Shown here: positions 1 through 6,616 of the stretch, piece after piece
Numbering within the stretch: position 1 is the first letter of the stretch
Layout: every line of letters starts with the position of its first letter
Assembly (NCBI GenBank): GCA_026770585.1
Contig: MU646493.1
Span: forward strand, 53,937-68,104
Reading direction: 5' to 3'
DNA: 14,168 bases
Source: Baffinella frigidus
Lineage: Eukaryota; Cryptophyceae; Cryptomonadales; Baffinellaceae
Notes under the pieces: generated by a model
Databases searched by the model: none
Seen by the model: only the letters and a program-made list of their open reading frames with translations
Told to the model about the DNA's origin: nothing
Program-made: the position numbers and the translations under genes

Positions 1-165
1 ACAGAGCCACCCTGTATCCCCTCTTCACGAGCCTCTGCACTGGAGATCCTTTAGGTTCGAGAGCTAAACGCGATCCGAAAGCAAAAATGCTTTCTCTGCA
101 GATCCCTTCTACGGAACGGCGTGTCGTTGGCATATGGTGGGCGAAATTAAAACCTAAAGGACCTA
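1..165 (+). repeat. Left-end dispersed repeat M, copy 1
   Basis: GCCACCCTGTATCCCCTCTT, CGATCCGAAAGCAAAAATGC and CGGCGTGTCGTTGGCATATG are followed by AAACCTAAAGGACCTAAAGG. The copy is cut by the window start. Confidence 0.7.
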
Positions 166-214
166 AAGGAATGCGTGTGTTTGGGTGAACTTGAACGAGT
201 GTGGATGGCTTTTC

Positions 215-395
215 CTCTTTGGGATAACTCAAACACCCCAGCAGAGCCACCCTGTATCCCCTCTTCACGAGCCTCTGCACTGGAAAGCTAAATGCGATCC
301 GAAAGCAAAAAATACTTTCTCTGCAGTCCTTTCTACGGAAGGGCGTGTCGGTGGCGTATGTTGGGAGCATTTAAAACCTCAAAGACCTAATTTCT
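215..395 (+). repeat. Left-end dispersed repeat M, copy 2
   Basis: This is a direct copy of repeat M, including GAGCCACCCTGTATCCCCTC at 241 and GGGCGTGTCGGTGGCGTATG. It is preceded by AACTCAAACACCCCA, which is also part of the inverted copies. Confidence 0.7.
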
Positions 396-435
396 ATTGC
401 ATGGCCTTTCTGCAGGAAACGTTCCGGTGTTCGCC

Positions 436-525
436 TATGTTGGGAGCTCGAAGAACCTAAATGACTTAAAGCACCTATTTCTACAAGTTCCGAGTGTCCG
501 CCCATGTTGGGAGCTCGAAGAACCT
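436..525 (+). repeat. Short repeat P, two direct copies
   Basis: TATGTTGGGAGCTCGAAGAA at 436 and CATGTTGGGAGCTCGAAGAA at 503. Further copies are inverted at 1102-1124 and direct at 2302-2324. It often sits next to AAAGGACC runs. Confidence 0.65.
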
Positions 526-570
526 AAAACCTAAAGGACCGAAAGGATTAAATTTGGTTTCTCCCCAACT

Positions 571-593
571 CGGAAAGAAACCATTTCTTTCCG
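571..593. repeat. Perfect 10-bp stem hairpin
   Basis: CGGAAAGAAA, loop CCA, TTTCTTTCCG. The block 540-845 is otherwise single-copy in this window. It is open on both strands, but the frames show no recognisable domain. Confidence 0.6.
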
Positions 594-844
594 ATTGACT
601 TGACACGTGCTCTCCGCTGGCTTGCAGTCCCAGGCGCAGTGGCTTTTTGCGCCGCGGGCTGCCCGATTATGGCGACTTCTCGTTCAAATGCACTAGCAAC
701 GACATACCCGCAATCGAAAGTCAATCGTTTCGAAGAGAGAACGTTTGGCCGCGGTAAAATCACTTGTAAAGTTAATCGGGGAAGAATGGGCGCACTGGAT
801 TGTAGCTGACGATTCAACTTGACACCACGCCAGAGGGCTCGAAT

Positions 845-911
845 CATCCACTTTTGACATCTTTTAGGGGAAATCCCCTGAATACTTGAGTTAGCAACGC
901 CAGATCTAGCG
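845..911 (+). repeat. 67-bp dispersed repeat Q, copy 1
   Basis: CATCCACTTTTGACATCTTT leads into a stem TTTAGGGG-AAAT-CCCCTGAA and then CGCCAGATCTAGCG. It aligns without gaps to 3088-3154. Confidence 0.75.
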
Positions 912-951
912 TGGACAATGAGTTAGCGACGCCAGATCTGGCGTGGACAAG
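888..951 (+). repeat. 32-bp tandem duplication with palindrome
   Basis: Two units (888-919, 920-951) each start GAGTTAGC and end GTGGACAA. The second contains the perfect palindrome ACGCCAGATCTGGCGT (929-944). The first has one break in it. Confidence 0.8.
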
Positions 952-1070
952 GCGTTTTCGGCAGAAAAAGCATTTGTGCTTCCTGATCGCATTGAACTTT
1001 CCAGTGCAGAGTGAAAAAGGGATAAAGGGTGAGTTCTTTGTGGGGTGTTTGAGTTAGACCAAAAGGGCCC
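950..1070 (-). repeat. Left-end dispersed repeat M, copy 3 (inverted, diverged)
   Basis: It is read on the minus strand: AACTCAAACACCCC, then a CTCTGCACTGGAAAG block, then GCGATCAGGAAGCACAAATG. The distal part is replaced. Confidence 0.6.
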
Positions 1071-1173
1071 TTTAGGTTCTAAAAGATCCTTTGGGTCCCT
1101 CAGGTTCTTCGAGCTCCCAACATAGGCGGACAACGGAACTTGCATCAACCCCCCCTGTACAGAGGATCGCCTT

Positions 1174-1360
1174 TAGGTCCTTTAGGTTTTAGGTCCTTTA
1201 GGTTTTAATTTATCCCAACATATGCCAACGACACGCCCTTCCGTAAAAAGGATCAGCAGAGAAAGCATTTTCGCTTGCGGATCGCATTGAGCTCTCCAGT
1301 GCCAAGGCTCGTGAAGAGGGGATAATGGGTGATTCTCTTTGGGTGTTTCAGTTAGACCAA
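1174..1360 (-). repeat. Left-end dispersed repeat M, copy 4 (inverted)
   Basis: It is read on the minus strand: ATCCCCTCTTCACGAGCC, GCACTGGAGAGC, AAAATGCTTTCTCTGC and GGGCGTGTCGTTGGCATATG, ending in AAACCTAAAGGACC. It faces copies 1 and 2. Confidence 0.7.
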
Positions 1361-1418
1361 AAAGGTACAGGCTCGCACACACACCAAAACCAAGTCAGCC
1401 GTTCAGGCTCATGGTATC

Positions 1419-1602
1419 CCATGGTTGGCGCATAGGAGCGTCAACTACGGATACCCCAGCGGAAACACGGCAGAAACAGGTAAAGGGGTATCAAGCCATT
1501 TCAGGGAACTCTGGAGATTCAATTTTGATCAATCAATATTTTTCCCGGAAAAGTGGTGAATCTACGCCCCCGGGGAGTCCAACGTCTCGCTCAGCCCTTC
1601 CC
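1419..1602 (+). repeat. 184-bp direct repeat, copy 1
   Basis: From CCATGGTTGGCGCATAGGAG to CGTCTCGCTCAGCCCTTCCC, it is about 90% the same as 2354-2537. The unit includes a TTTTGATCAATCAA motif. Confidence 0.85.
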
Positions 1603-1616
1603 AAGCCGCATTCTTA

Positions 1617-2174
1617 TTGAGGGTAGTATATATATACACAGCCGTCCACGGTGTGGATAGCTCCTCTTTTTGGTACGTGACCGAGGTATTGCCCCTGGCA
1701 GGTGTACATCTTCAGGTTCAAAAGATCCGCTGGCCATTCTGTCGATCTTCGCTCGAACTGAATTCACTTCCCCCGCAAAACGAAACCCCCAGTTTGACTC
1801 GCACGCCTTCACCACAGCCCGAATTGTACCCCGAACAAGACCAACTCACTGGAGGTCGAGCGAGGCGTCGCAATGCAGGCGCAAATGTAGAAGATCTCGC
1901 AACCAAGAATCGACCCCGCAACCAGCAGGATCCCCGAGAGAAAACGTCCACCTCGATGCCCTGGTACCCTCAGAGGTCGTCAAAACGCCTTCTTGTACCG
2001 CAGCAACAGGGGAAGCGCCTGCCTCACAGTCTCGACACTTCGAGCCCCACATCCATCATGGGTGTGTTCCAGGCTGACAGGCGCATTTCCCCGGGTTCGT
2101 GCGAGGATAAATGTGGCCCGAAAGTGCCCCGCCAAGAGGGTGATGGGGTCAGGAAGGACGGGGGTCCCCGCTAA
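1617..2174 (+). CDS. Unassigned open segment (185 codons from ATG)
   Basis: This is the longest uninterrupted frame in the left third. The product would be Pro/Ser/Arg/Gln-rich, with stretches such as SLTRTPSPQPELYPEQDQ, no membrane segment and no domain I know. It starts right after the 184-bp repeat, and its first codons lie in a TATATATACA run, so the start is doubtful. Two other frames are also open over much of it. One, minus 1845-1708, would encode GTIRAVVKACESNWGFRFAG and then EVNSVRAKIDRMASGSFEPE, a more protein-like composition that could be an internal exon. I cannot decide between them. Confidence 0.2.
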   Translation: MRVVYIYTAVHGVDSSSFWYVTEVLPLAGVHLQVQKIRWPFCRSSLELNSLPPQNETPSLTRTPSPQPELYPEQDQLTGGRARRRNAGANVEDLATKNRPRNQQDPREKTSTSMPWYPQRSSKRLLVPQQQGKRLPHSLDTSSPTSIMGVFQADRRISPGSCEDKCGPKVPRQEGDGVRKDGGPR

Positions 2175-2353
2175 GGCCCAAGAATGCCCCGCCGACTTGA
2201 GAGAGGAGGGGGCTCTCGTTGTTGGTGTGGGCCGGGGAACTCCTCGGGATGTGCCGAGAATGTTTGTACAGAGTTCTACACAACAATTTCCGGTGTCCGT
2301 CTATGTTGGGAGATCGAAGAACCTCAAGGACCTAAAGGACACTACCCACAACC

Positions 2354-2537
2354 CCATGGTTGGCGCATAGGAGCGTCAACTACGGATACCCCAGAGGAAA
2401 CACGACAGAAACAGGTAAGGGGTATCAAGCCATTTCGGGGAACTCCGGAGATTTAATTTTGATCAATCAAAGTTTTTTTCGCTGAAGTGGTTGAATCTAC
2501 GCGCCCGGGGAGTCAAACGTCTCGCTCAGCCCTTCCC
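2354..2537 (+). repeat. 184-bp direct repeat, copy 2
   Basis: It is equal in length to copy 1. A 37-bp piece (GGTATCAAGCCATTTCGGGG onward) recurs at 2645-2681 after repeat M copy 5. Confidence 0.85.
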
Positions 2538-2645
2538 TTTAGGTCCTTTAGGTTTTAATTTCTCCCAACAAATGCCAATGACACGCCCTTCCGTAGAAAG
2601 GACTGCAGAGAAAGCATTTTTAGGTCATTCTTAGGTCCTTTAGGT
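2536..2645 (-). repeat. Left-end dispersed repeat M, partial copy 5 (inverted)
   Basis: CTTTAGGTCCTTTAGGTTTT, CAAATGCCAATGACACGCCC and GCAGAGAAAGCATTTTT match the end of repeat M. It sits between two copies of the 184-bp repeat. Confidence 0.65.
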
Positions 2646-2649
2646 GGTA

Positions 2650-2868
2650 TCAAGCCATTTCGGGGAACTCCGGAAATTCAAAATGTTTGGACGCCCAGAG
2701 GGATCCCAACGGCTCATCGTGCGCAGGCACCAGCGGTGTGCACGCTCGGGCGACCAGCGCCATCGCAGGAGAGATTCGCGGAGAATTGTCGTGGTGGATC
2801 TCGAAACACCGTGCGCTGAGGGAGCAGCGTTTGAGCACCTCCATCCGACCATCGAGCGAAACGAGCAC
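2650..2868 (-). CDS. Possible exon, unassigned
   Basis: The frame encodes VLVSLDGRMEVLKRCSLSAR, then CFEIHHDNSPRISPAMALVA, then RACTPLVPAHDEPLG. Its balanced composition contrasts with the Arg-rich readings of the other frames. It runs at its 3' end into the 37-bp repeat fragment and stops there. The first codon here is GTG and no ATG start is evident, so it could only be an internal or terminal exon. Inverted 22-bp arms (2720-2741 and 2967-2988, GCACCAGCGGTGTGC and complement) lie in and beside it, which argues against simple coding sequence. No family was recognised. Confidence 0.22.
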   Translation of the reverse strand: MLVSLDGRMEVLKRCSLSARCFEIHHDNSPRISPAMALVARACTPLVPAHDEPLGSLWASKHFEFPEFPEMA

Positions 2869-3028
2869 TCCCCGGGGCCGCTCTCAGCGCACTGGGGGGA
2901 CAGCGCCATTTCCTTCGGTACAAACCCTTGAAATCACGTGGGGAGTGCGGCGCAACTTTGCTTGGGCACACCGCTGGTGCCTGCGCGAAAAACTGGCACA
3001 GTTTCGGGCTGCAAGCCGTTTTTTTCAC

Positions 3029-3184
3029 TCGCGAAAAGTTGCAAACGTGCGCGAGAATCACAGGCGGCCACGCCAGGATGATCGAAACATCCACTTTTGA
3101 CATCTTTCAAGGGAAACCCCTTGAATCCTTAAGTCAACCACGTCAGATCTCGCGAAAGGTTGCAAGCGTGCGCAAGAATCACAG
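3029..3184 (+). repeat. 35-bp direct repeat
   Basis: TCGCGAAAAGTTGCAAACGT with GCGCGAGAATCACAG (3029-3063) recurs at 3150-3184 with a few changes, 121 bp on. Repeat Q copy 2 lies between them. Confidence 0.75.
3088..3154 (+). repeat. 67-bp dispersed repeat Q, copy 2
   Basis: The same layout as copy 1, with stem TTCAAGGG-AAAC-CCCTTGAA and then CGTCAGATCTCGCG. Changes in the stem keep it paired. Confidence 0.75.
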
Positions 3185-3400
3185 ACGCGGAGTTTTCTAA
3201 CCGTGGCCCCTTTTTTTCCCAGCTCTCATGTGCTGCTGGGCGATCTGCTGTATGCCAGAGGAATCCGCGAAGCAAAAGAAAAAGAGGAAGAAAGCCAGGA
3301 GGAAGAAAGCACGGCAGCTTTCAGGCACAGCTCGCCGACCAGTGGCACACAGAAACGAGAGGCCAACGACGGGACCTCAGGTGCGCCTGCCCTCCTCCAC
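3185..3400. other. No gene recognised; purine-rich tract
   Basis: The stretch 3270-3320 is A/G-rich (GCAAAAGAAAAAGAGGAAGA) and reads as Lys/Arg or Glu runs depending on frame. This is low complexity, not a domain. Confidence 0.45.
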
Positions 3401-3449
3401 AGCCACCACCACGGGGCGTCCCTCCTTGGCACGCCCCGTGGTGGTGGCT
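3401..3449. repeat. Perfect 19-bp stem hairpin
   Basis: AGCCACCACCACGGGGCGT, an 11-nt loop, and the exact complement. A diverged duplication of GGCATGGTGCATGGGTGG follows at 3454 and 3511. Confidence 0.88.
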
Positions 3450-3563
3450 GATAGGCATGGTGCATGGGTGGACAGAACGGGCATGTGTGCCAGGGGGGGA
3501 TGCCTGACTGGCATGGTGGATGGGTGGATAGACCCCGACCCAATGTGAGGACCATACATGATT

Positions 3564-3667
3564 TATCCCTTAAGTGGCGGACGGGTGATTCATCACCCTA
3601 ACTCGCCCTAGGCAGGTCCTAGGGCCCTACCGTAGGGCGTATGCGCCTACTCGCCACTTAAGGGATA
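3564..3667. mobile_element. MITE family A, copy A1
   Basis: The ends are TATCCCTTAAGTGGCG and its exact reverse complement. The outer TA is read as the duplicated target, as in Tc1/mariner-type elements. The core has CCTAGG and CCCTACCGTAGGG palindromes. It has no coding capacity. Confidence 0.82.
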
Positions 3668-3710
3668 GTCTCCGCCTGAGGCGGGCTCGTCCCGAGATGG
3701 TCCTCTCACC

Positions 3711-3800
3711 CAACCCCTCTAGGCGTGTCTGCCCCCTCCCAACCCCTCTGGCACTCCTGCCCCCCCCCCCAACCCCTCTGGCACTCCTGCCCCCCCCCAA
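3711..3800. repeat. C-rich minisatellite, three units
   Basis: CAACCCCTCTGGCACTCCTG plus a C run, about 29-31 bp per unit. The first unit is diverged. It lies between A1 and A2. Confidence 0.8.
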
Positions 3801-3830
3801 CCACTTAGCAGCCACTGGGGGCTTCACGGA

Positions 3831-3941
3831 TGTCCCTTAGGTGACCAGTAGGCTCATACGCCCTACCGCAGGGTCCTAGGACCTGGACCTGCCTAGGACC
3901 TCTTGGTGGTCAAATTTGACCACCTGGCCACTTGAGGGATA
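3831..3941. mobile_element. MITE family A, copy A2 (diverged)
   Basis: The left end TGTCCCTTAGGTGACC is decayed and the right end GGCCACTTGAGGGATA is well kept. The shared core is in the opposite orientation to A1. A 20-bp interior palindrome-like stretch around CAAATTTG links it to A6 and A7. Confidence 0.7.
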
Positions 3942-4640
3942 GTCCATCTAAACGACGTGTACTAGAATCTTATCCACCGCCCTCTAACCTAACCGGAATT
4001 CCACCTTGGATTCAAGGTGAAAAGGTCCTCGGTCGCTGCGAAGTGGCCCTCTACCTGCTAGCAGGGCAACTCACTCAACACCACCAGTTGCCCCGCGTGA
4101 GGTCCTTGAGTCCTTTGGCCGCAGGGACGTGGGTAAGGTGCACCGCAGAACCTCTCACTGCGTGTGAGCTTTCACCACGCCAGAGTCTCGCAAGGGGTCG
4201 CCACGCCACCCTGGAGGCAACTATTGGGCAAATCGGTGGTTTCTTAGGTCAACTCCCATACAAATGCCAAGGTGCACCGCAGAACGTTGATCTGGCTCAG
4301 TAAAGTTTCAAACAACGAGTTGTTGTTGGCAAATAAAAGGTTTTACACTACAATGTTTTTGGCCTACCTAGAGAACCTCTCACTGCGTGTGAGCTTTCAC
4401 CACGCCAGAATCTCGCAAGGGGTCGCCAAAAGTCAATTCCCTTTCAAGGCAGTTTTTCTACTCCACCCTAAAGCCCTAAACCACCTACACCATCAACCCC
4501 CTCAACTCTAAAACCGTCGGGAGCTCTTATCTCACAGGCGTTCTCCCTTCGCGCGGCGCGCTACACAAAACGAGCCACACACAAAGAGCTCTTTGAGGGA
4601 CAGAGCCTGTCGCATGACTAACCTCCCGCCCCGGCGCTCT
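3942..4640. repeat. Region with a 57-bp direct repeat; no convincing gene
   Basis: AGAACCTCTCACTGCGTGTG and the following AGCTTTCACCACGCCAGAGT occur at 4146-4203 and 4371-4428. Part of it (CACGCCAGAGT, CAAGGGGTCGCCAAAAGTCA) recurs at 4646-4700. A plus frame (3932-4303) is open through GIPPWIQGEKVLGRCEVALY and passes a donor-like GTGGGTAAGG at 4130, but it spans the repeat and shows no domain. A CACCTTG-GATT-CAAGGTG hairpin lies at 4002-4019. Confidence 0.55.
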
Positions 4641-4744
4641 GACACCACGCCAGAGTCGTGCAAGGGGTCGCCAAAAGTCAATTCTCTTTCAAGGCAGTTG
4701 TTTTCAAAAGTCAACAAGCGCTTCCTGAGGCGCTTGAAAAAAAA

Positions 4745-5023
4745 ATGACCCCCTCGAACACTCCGGCGTGGCAGGAGGTGGAAGTTGAGATCGGGTGCGA
4801 TGAGCCTCCCGGCACTGCGGCGCCTGGACTCTCGTTGGAGCTCGGCTTCGCGCCTGCGATATATTCTCACTCCGAGAAGGGGATATATTATCACACCGAT
4901 CATGCGACGCCCGAACACCACGCGGGTGCATCTGGCACGCCCGCGGCGGGAGTAGGGGGGGTGTTCAGCGCGGAGATCATGGGCACGGATCAGCTCCGGG
5001 AGCCTCGCGATGTCTTCATCTGA
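4745..5023 (+). CDS. Possible coding segment, unassigned
   Basis: The plus frame from ATG 4745 to TGA 5023 is rich in G/C third positions, like the recognised gene. It would encode PAWQEVEVEIGCDEPPGTAA, then IYSHSEKGIYYHTDHATPEH and GVFSAEIMGTDQLREPRDVF. The minus strand is open over the same span and would read DEDIARLPELIRAHDL followed by Arg-rich sequence, with an acceptor-like CTATCAG at about 5021. Neither matches a family I know. The Arg-rich minus reading looks more like the shadow, but this is weak evidence. Confidence 0.27.
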   Translation: MTPSNTPAWQEVEVEIGCDEPPGTAAPGLSLELGFAPAIYSHSEKGIYYHTDHATPEHHAGASGTPAAGVGGVFSAEIMGTDQLREPRDVFI

Positions 5024-5054
5024 TAGCACTCATCGAATTCACTGTGCGGCTCAG

Positions 5055-5173
5055 CTGCTGGCGCCCCACTCATTCACTGTGCGGCTGCTGGCGCCCCACT
5101 CATTCACTGTGCGGCTGCTGGCGCCCCACTCATTCACTGTGCGGCTGCTGGCGCCCCACTCATTCACTGTGCG
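5055..5173. repeat. 30-bp tandem repeat, four units
   Basis: CTGCTGGCGCCCCACTCATT plus CACTGTGCGG at 5055, 5085, 5115 and 5145, almost identical. Because 30 is a multiple of three, every frame stays open, giving apparent LLAPHSFTVR or CWRPTHSLCG repeats. The last unit runs into the outer B element. Confidence 0.92.
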
Positions 5174-5197
5174 TACAGGGGTACCTCGTCGTCAAGG

Positions 5198-5415
5198 TAT
5201 CCCTGTACCTGAAGTGGCGAGGCGGTCAAATTTAACCACTACAGGGGCACCTCGCTCATAAGAAACCGCATCCGCCTAGGACCCTACAGTAGGCTACCCC
5301 TAGGGTCCTAGGGGGTGGGCGGTTTCTTATGAGCGAGGTACCCCTGTAAGAGGTCCCAGGCAGGTCCTAGGGCCCTACGGCAGGGTGTATGAGCCTGCTC
5401 GCCACTTAGGGGATA
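5198..5415. mobile_element. MITE family A, copy A3, split by B1
   Basis: The left end is TATCCC followed, after a few extra bases, by GAAGTGGCGAG. The right end is CTCGCCACTTAGGGGATA. B1 interrupts it at an internal TA, so the A copy is older than B1. Confidence 0.65.
5240..5348. mobile_element. MITE family B, copy B1, nested in A3
   Basis: TACAGGGGCACCTCGCTCAT starts it, and the matching inverted end continues through AAGAAACCGC. The TA at both ends is the target duplication. The core shows CCTAGGACCCTACAGTAGG. Confidence 0.82.
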
Positions 5416-5456
5416 AGAAACGGTTCCCATAAGAAACAGGACGTGTTATATATATA

Positions 5457-5560
5457 TAACCCTTAAGTGGCCATAGGGCGAATATTCACCCTAACTCGCC
5501 CTAGGCAGGTCCTAGGGCCATACCGTAGGTCGTGTGAGCCTACTGGCCACTTAAGGGATA
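5457..5560. mobile_element. MITE family A, copy A4
   Basis: It starts TAACCCTTAAGTGGCC after a (TA)n run and ends GGCCACTTAAGGGATA. It joins directly onto GCGAGGTACCCCTGTA, the right end of the outer B element. Confidence 0.75.
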
Positions 5561-5576
5561 GCGAGGTACCCCTGTA

Positions 5577-5812
5577 GGGGGGGCGTCCCTTAAAGTTGAA
5601 GAACAGTCGGGCGGGCCTTTCCCCGGGGAAACTTTCCCCTGTTTTTATACATGTAAATACATACGAACGAACACGTTTTCAGAACCCAGGCGGGCGTTTT
5701 CAGAATCCCCGTTTTAGAATCCCCCTTTTGCGCGAGGTACCCCTGTACACTTGCTGCACCCGCCACGTGCCTCCCGTGTGCCCCCCCACTCTGCATCGTG
5801 GCATACCCTGTC
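5577..5812. other. No gene recognised
   Basis: It contains GGGCCTTTCCCCGGGGAAAC, a duplicated GGCGGGCGTTTTCAGAA-like segment (5690-5706) and the solo B end. Nothing is convincingly coding. Confidence 0.45.
5733..5747. mobile_element. Solo family B end
   Basis: CGAGGTACCCCTGTA matches the B right end exactly, but no matching left end lies close by. It is probably a remnant. Confidence 0.5.
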
Positions 5813-5933
5813 TACAGGGGTACCTCGATTACAAGAAAACGCCTCCCCGTAGGACCCTACAGTAGGCCTATGCCTAGGGCCCTATGGCCGTCCTAGGGGG
5901 GTGACGTTTTCTTGTAATCGAGGTACCCCTGTA
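5813..5933. mobile_element. MITE family B, copy B2
   Basis: It has perfect 29-bp inverted ends starting TACAGGGGTACCTCGATTAC and continuing AAGAAAACG. The subterminal part differs from B1 and B4 (GATTACAAG instead of CTCATAAG) on both arms together. Confidence 0.85.
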
Positions 5934-6029
5934 CCAGCATTGGCAACACACCCTGGTGCGTGCACACAGGCGCCCCGAGCAGAGACCGTTATTCTCTCAT
6001 TAACGGTCCAACAGGAGGCTCAGTCCTCT

Positions 6030-6229
6030 TAGAGCGTTTGCGGTAATTGTTGTCCGTTTTGAAAGTGCGATTTTCCGGTTTTACGGTTTTTTAAAATGTT
6101 GTAAAGGTCGTTGAATGTTTTAAATGGACACTTCTCTGGTACAAATGAATCGGGGGGGGGAGCAAATGAAAACCGGAAAACCGGAAAATCGTACTTTCAA
6201 AACGGACAACAATTACCGCAAACGCTCTA
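6030..6229. mobile_element. Inverted-repeat element family C
   Basis: It has roughly 60-bp inverted arms starting TAGAGCGTTTGCGGTAATTG with only about two mismatches, around an AT-rich centre. The terminal TA dinucleotides fit a TA target duplication. The right TA is shared with B3. Confidence 0.82.
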
Positions 6230-6353
6230 CAGGGGTACCTCGCTCATAAGAAAGCGCACCCCCCCCTAGCCAGGACCACCGCAGGGCCCTGGGCATAGGC
6301 CTACTGTAGGGTCCTGGGGGGGGGGGGGGTCTTATGAGCGAGGCACCCCTGTA
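6228..6353. mobile_element. MITE family B, copy B3
   Basis: The ends are TACAGGGGTACCTCGCTCAT and its inverted partner with one change (GGCACCCC). The centre has CCTAG and CCTACTGTAGG plus a long G run. It abuts C at a single TA. Confidence 0.82.
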
Positions 6354-6480
6354 CGAGAACAGCACACCTTGCTGGTCAAATCTTGAGGAGGAGAAACTGT
6401 GAAGACACGGGACCGTTTTGTGTGCGATTCGTTTTTACGACAGCAGACACGTAGATGCAACACCTTGGCGCACGGCGCAG
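6354..6480 (-). other. Probable 3' flank/UTR of the EEP-R3H gene
   Basis: This is the non-repetitive sequence between the TAG stop and element B3. I saw no AATAAA-like signal, so the transcript end cannot be placed; it may fall within B3. Confidence 0.35.
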
Positions 6481-6616
6481 CTACTCCGTCTTCTTGTTCT
6501 TGGTGACAATGATGCGGCGCATGCGACCTTGTCCGGTGGAGGCGCTCGACATAGTGGAATCCTCTGTTTCTTCACAGATGCGATGCACCAGCATCCGCTC
6601 GTACGAGCTCAGCGAC
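6481..6616 (-). CDS. Exon 7, terminal: R3H core and stop
   Basis: This 136-nt exon follows acceptor GCGCAG|GTCGCT and ends with TAG. It encodes SLSSYERMLVHRICEE, then GQGRMRRIIVTKNKKTE. S-Y-x-R-M-L-V-H-R is the R3H signature (Arg-x3-His), and the later R-R-I-I-V-x-K strand closes the fold. R3H domains bind single-stranded nucleic acid and occur in RNA nucleases such as PARN. The overlapping plus-strand open frames here are shadows. A family A element ends 29 bp upstream of the acceptor. Confidence 0.86.

Larger units (their letters stand above)
5174..5576. mobile_element. Outer family B element interrupted by other elements
   Basis: TACAGGGGTACCTCG at 5174-5188 and its reverse complement at 5562-5576 frame a 403-bp block. 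The block contains A3 (with B1 inside it) and A4. Between A3 and A4, AAGAAAC motifs typical of the family B interior survive. I read this as an old B element that took in two A elements. Confidence 0.55.

Noticed and set aside
3226-3559. Several overlapping open frames with His/Pro or Lys/Arg runs.
   Set aside because: They are open because of the GC-rich 19-bp hairpin and purine tract. All frames are equally open, and no domain is seen.
5055-5173. LLAPHSFTVR ten-residue repeat as a protein repeat.
   Set aside because: It is a 30-bp DNA tandem that stays open in every frame. It is not linked to any plausible exon.
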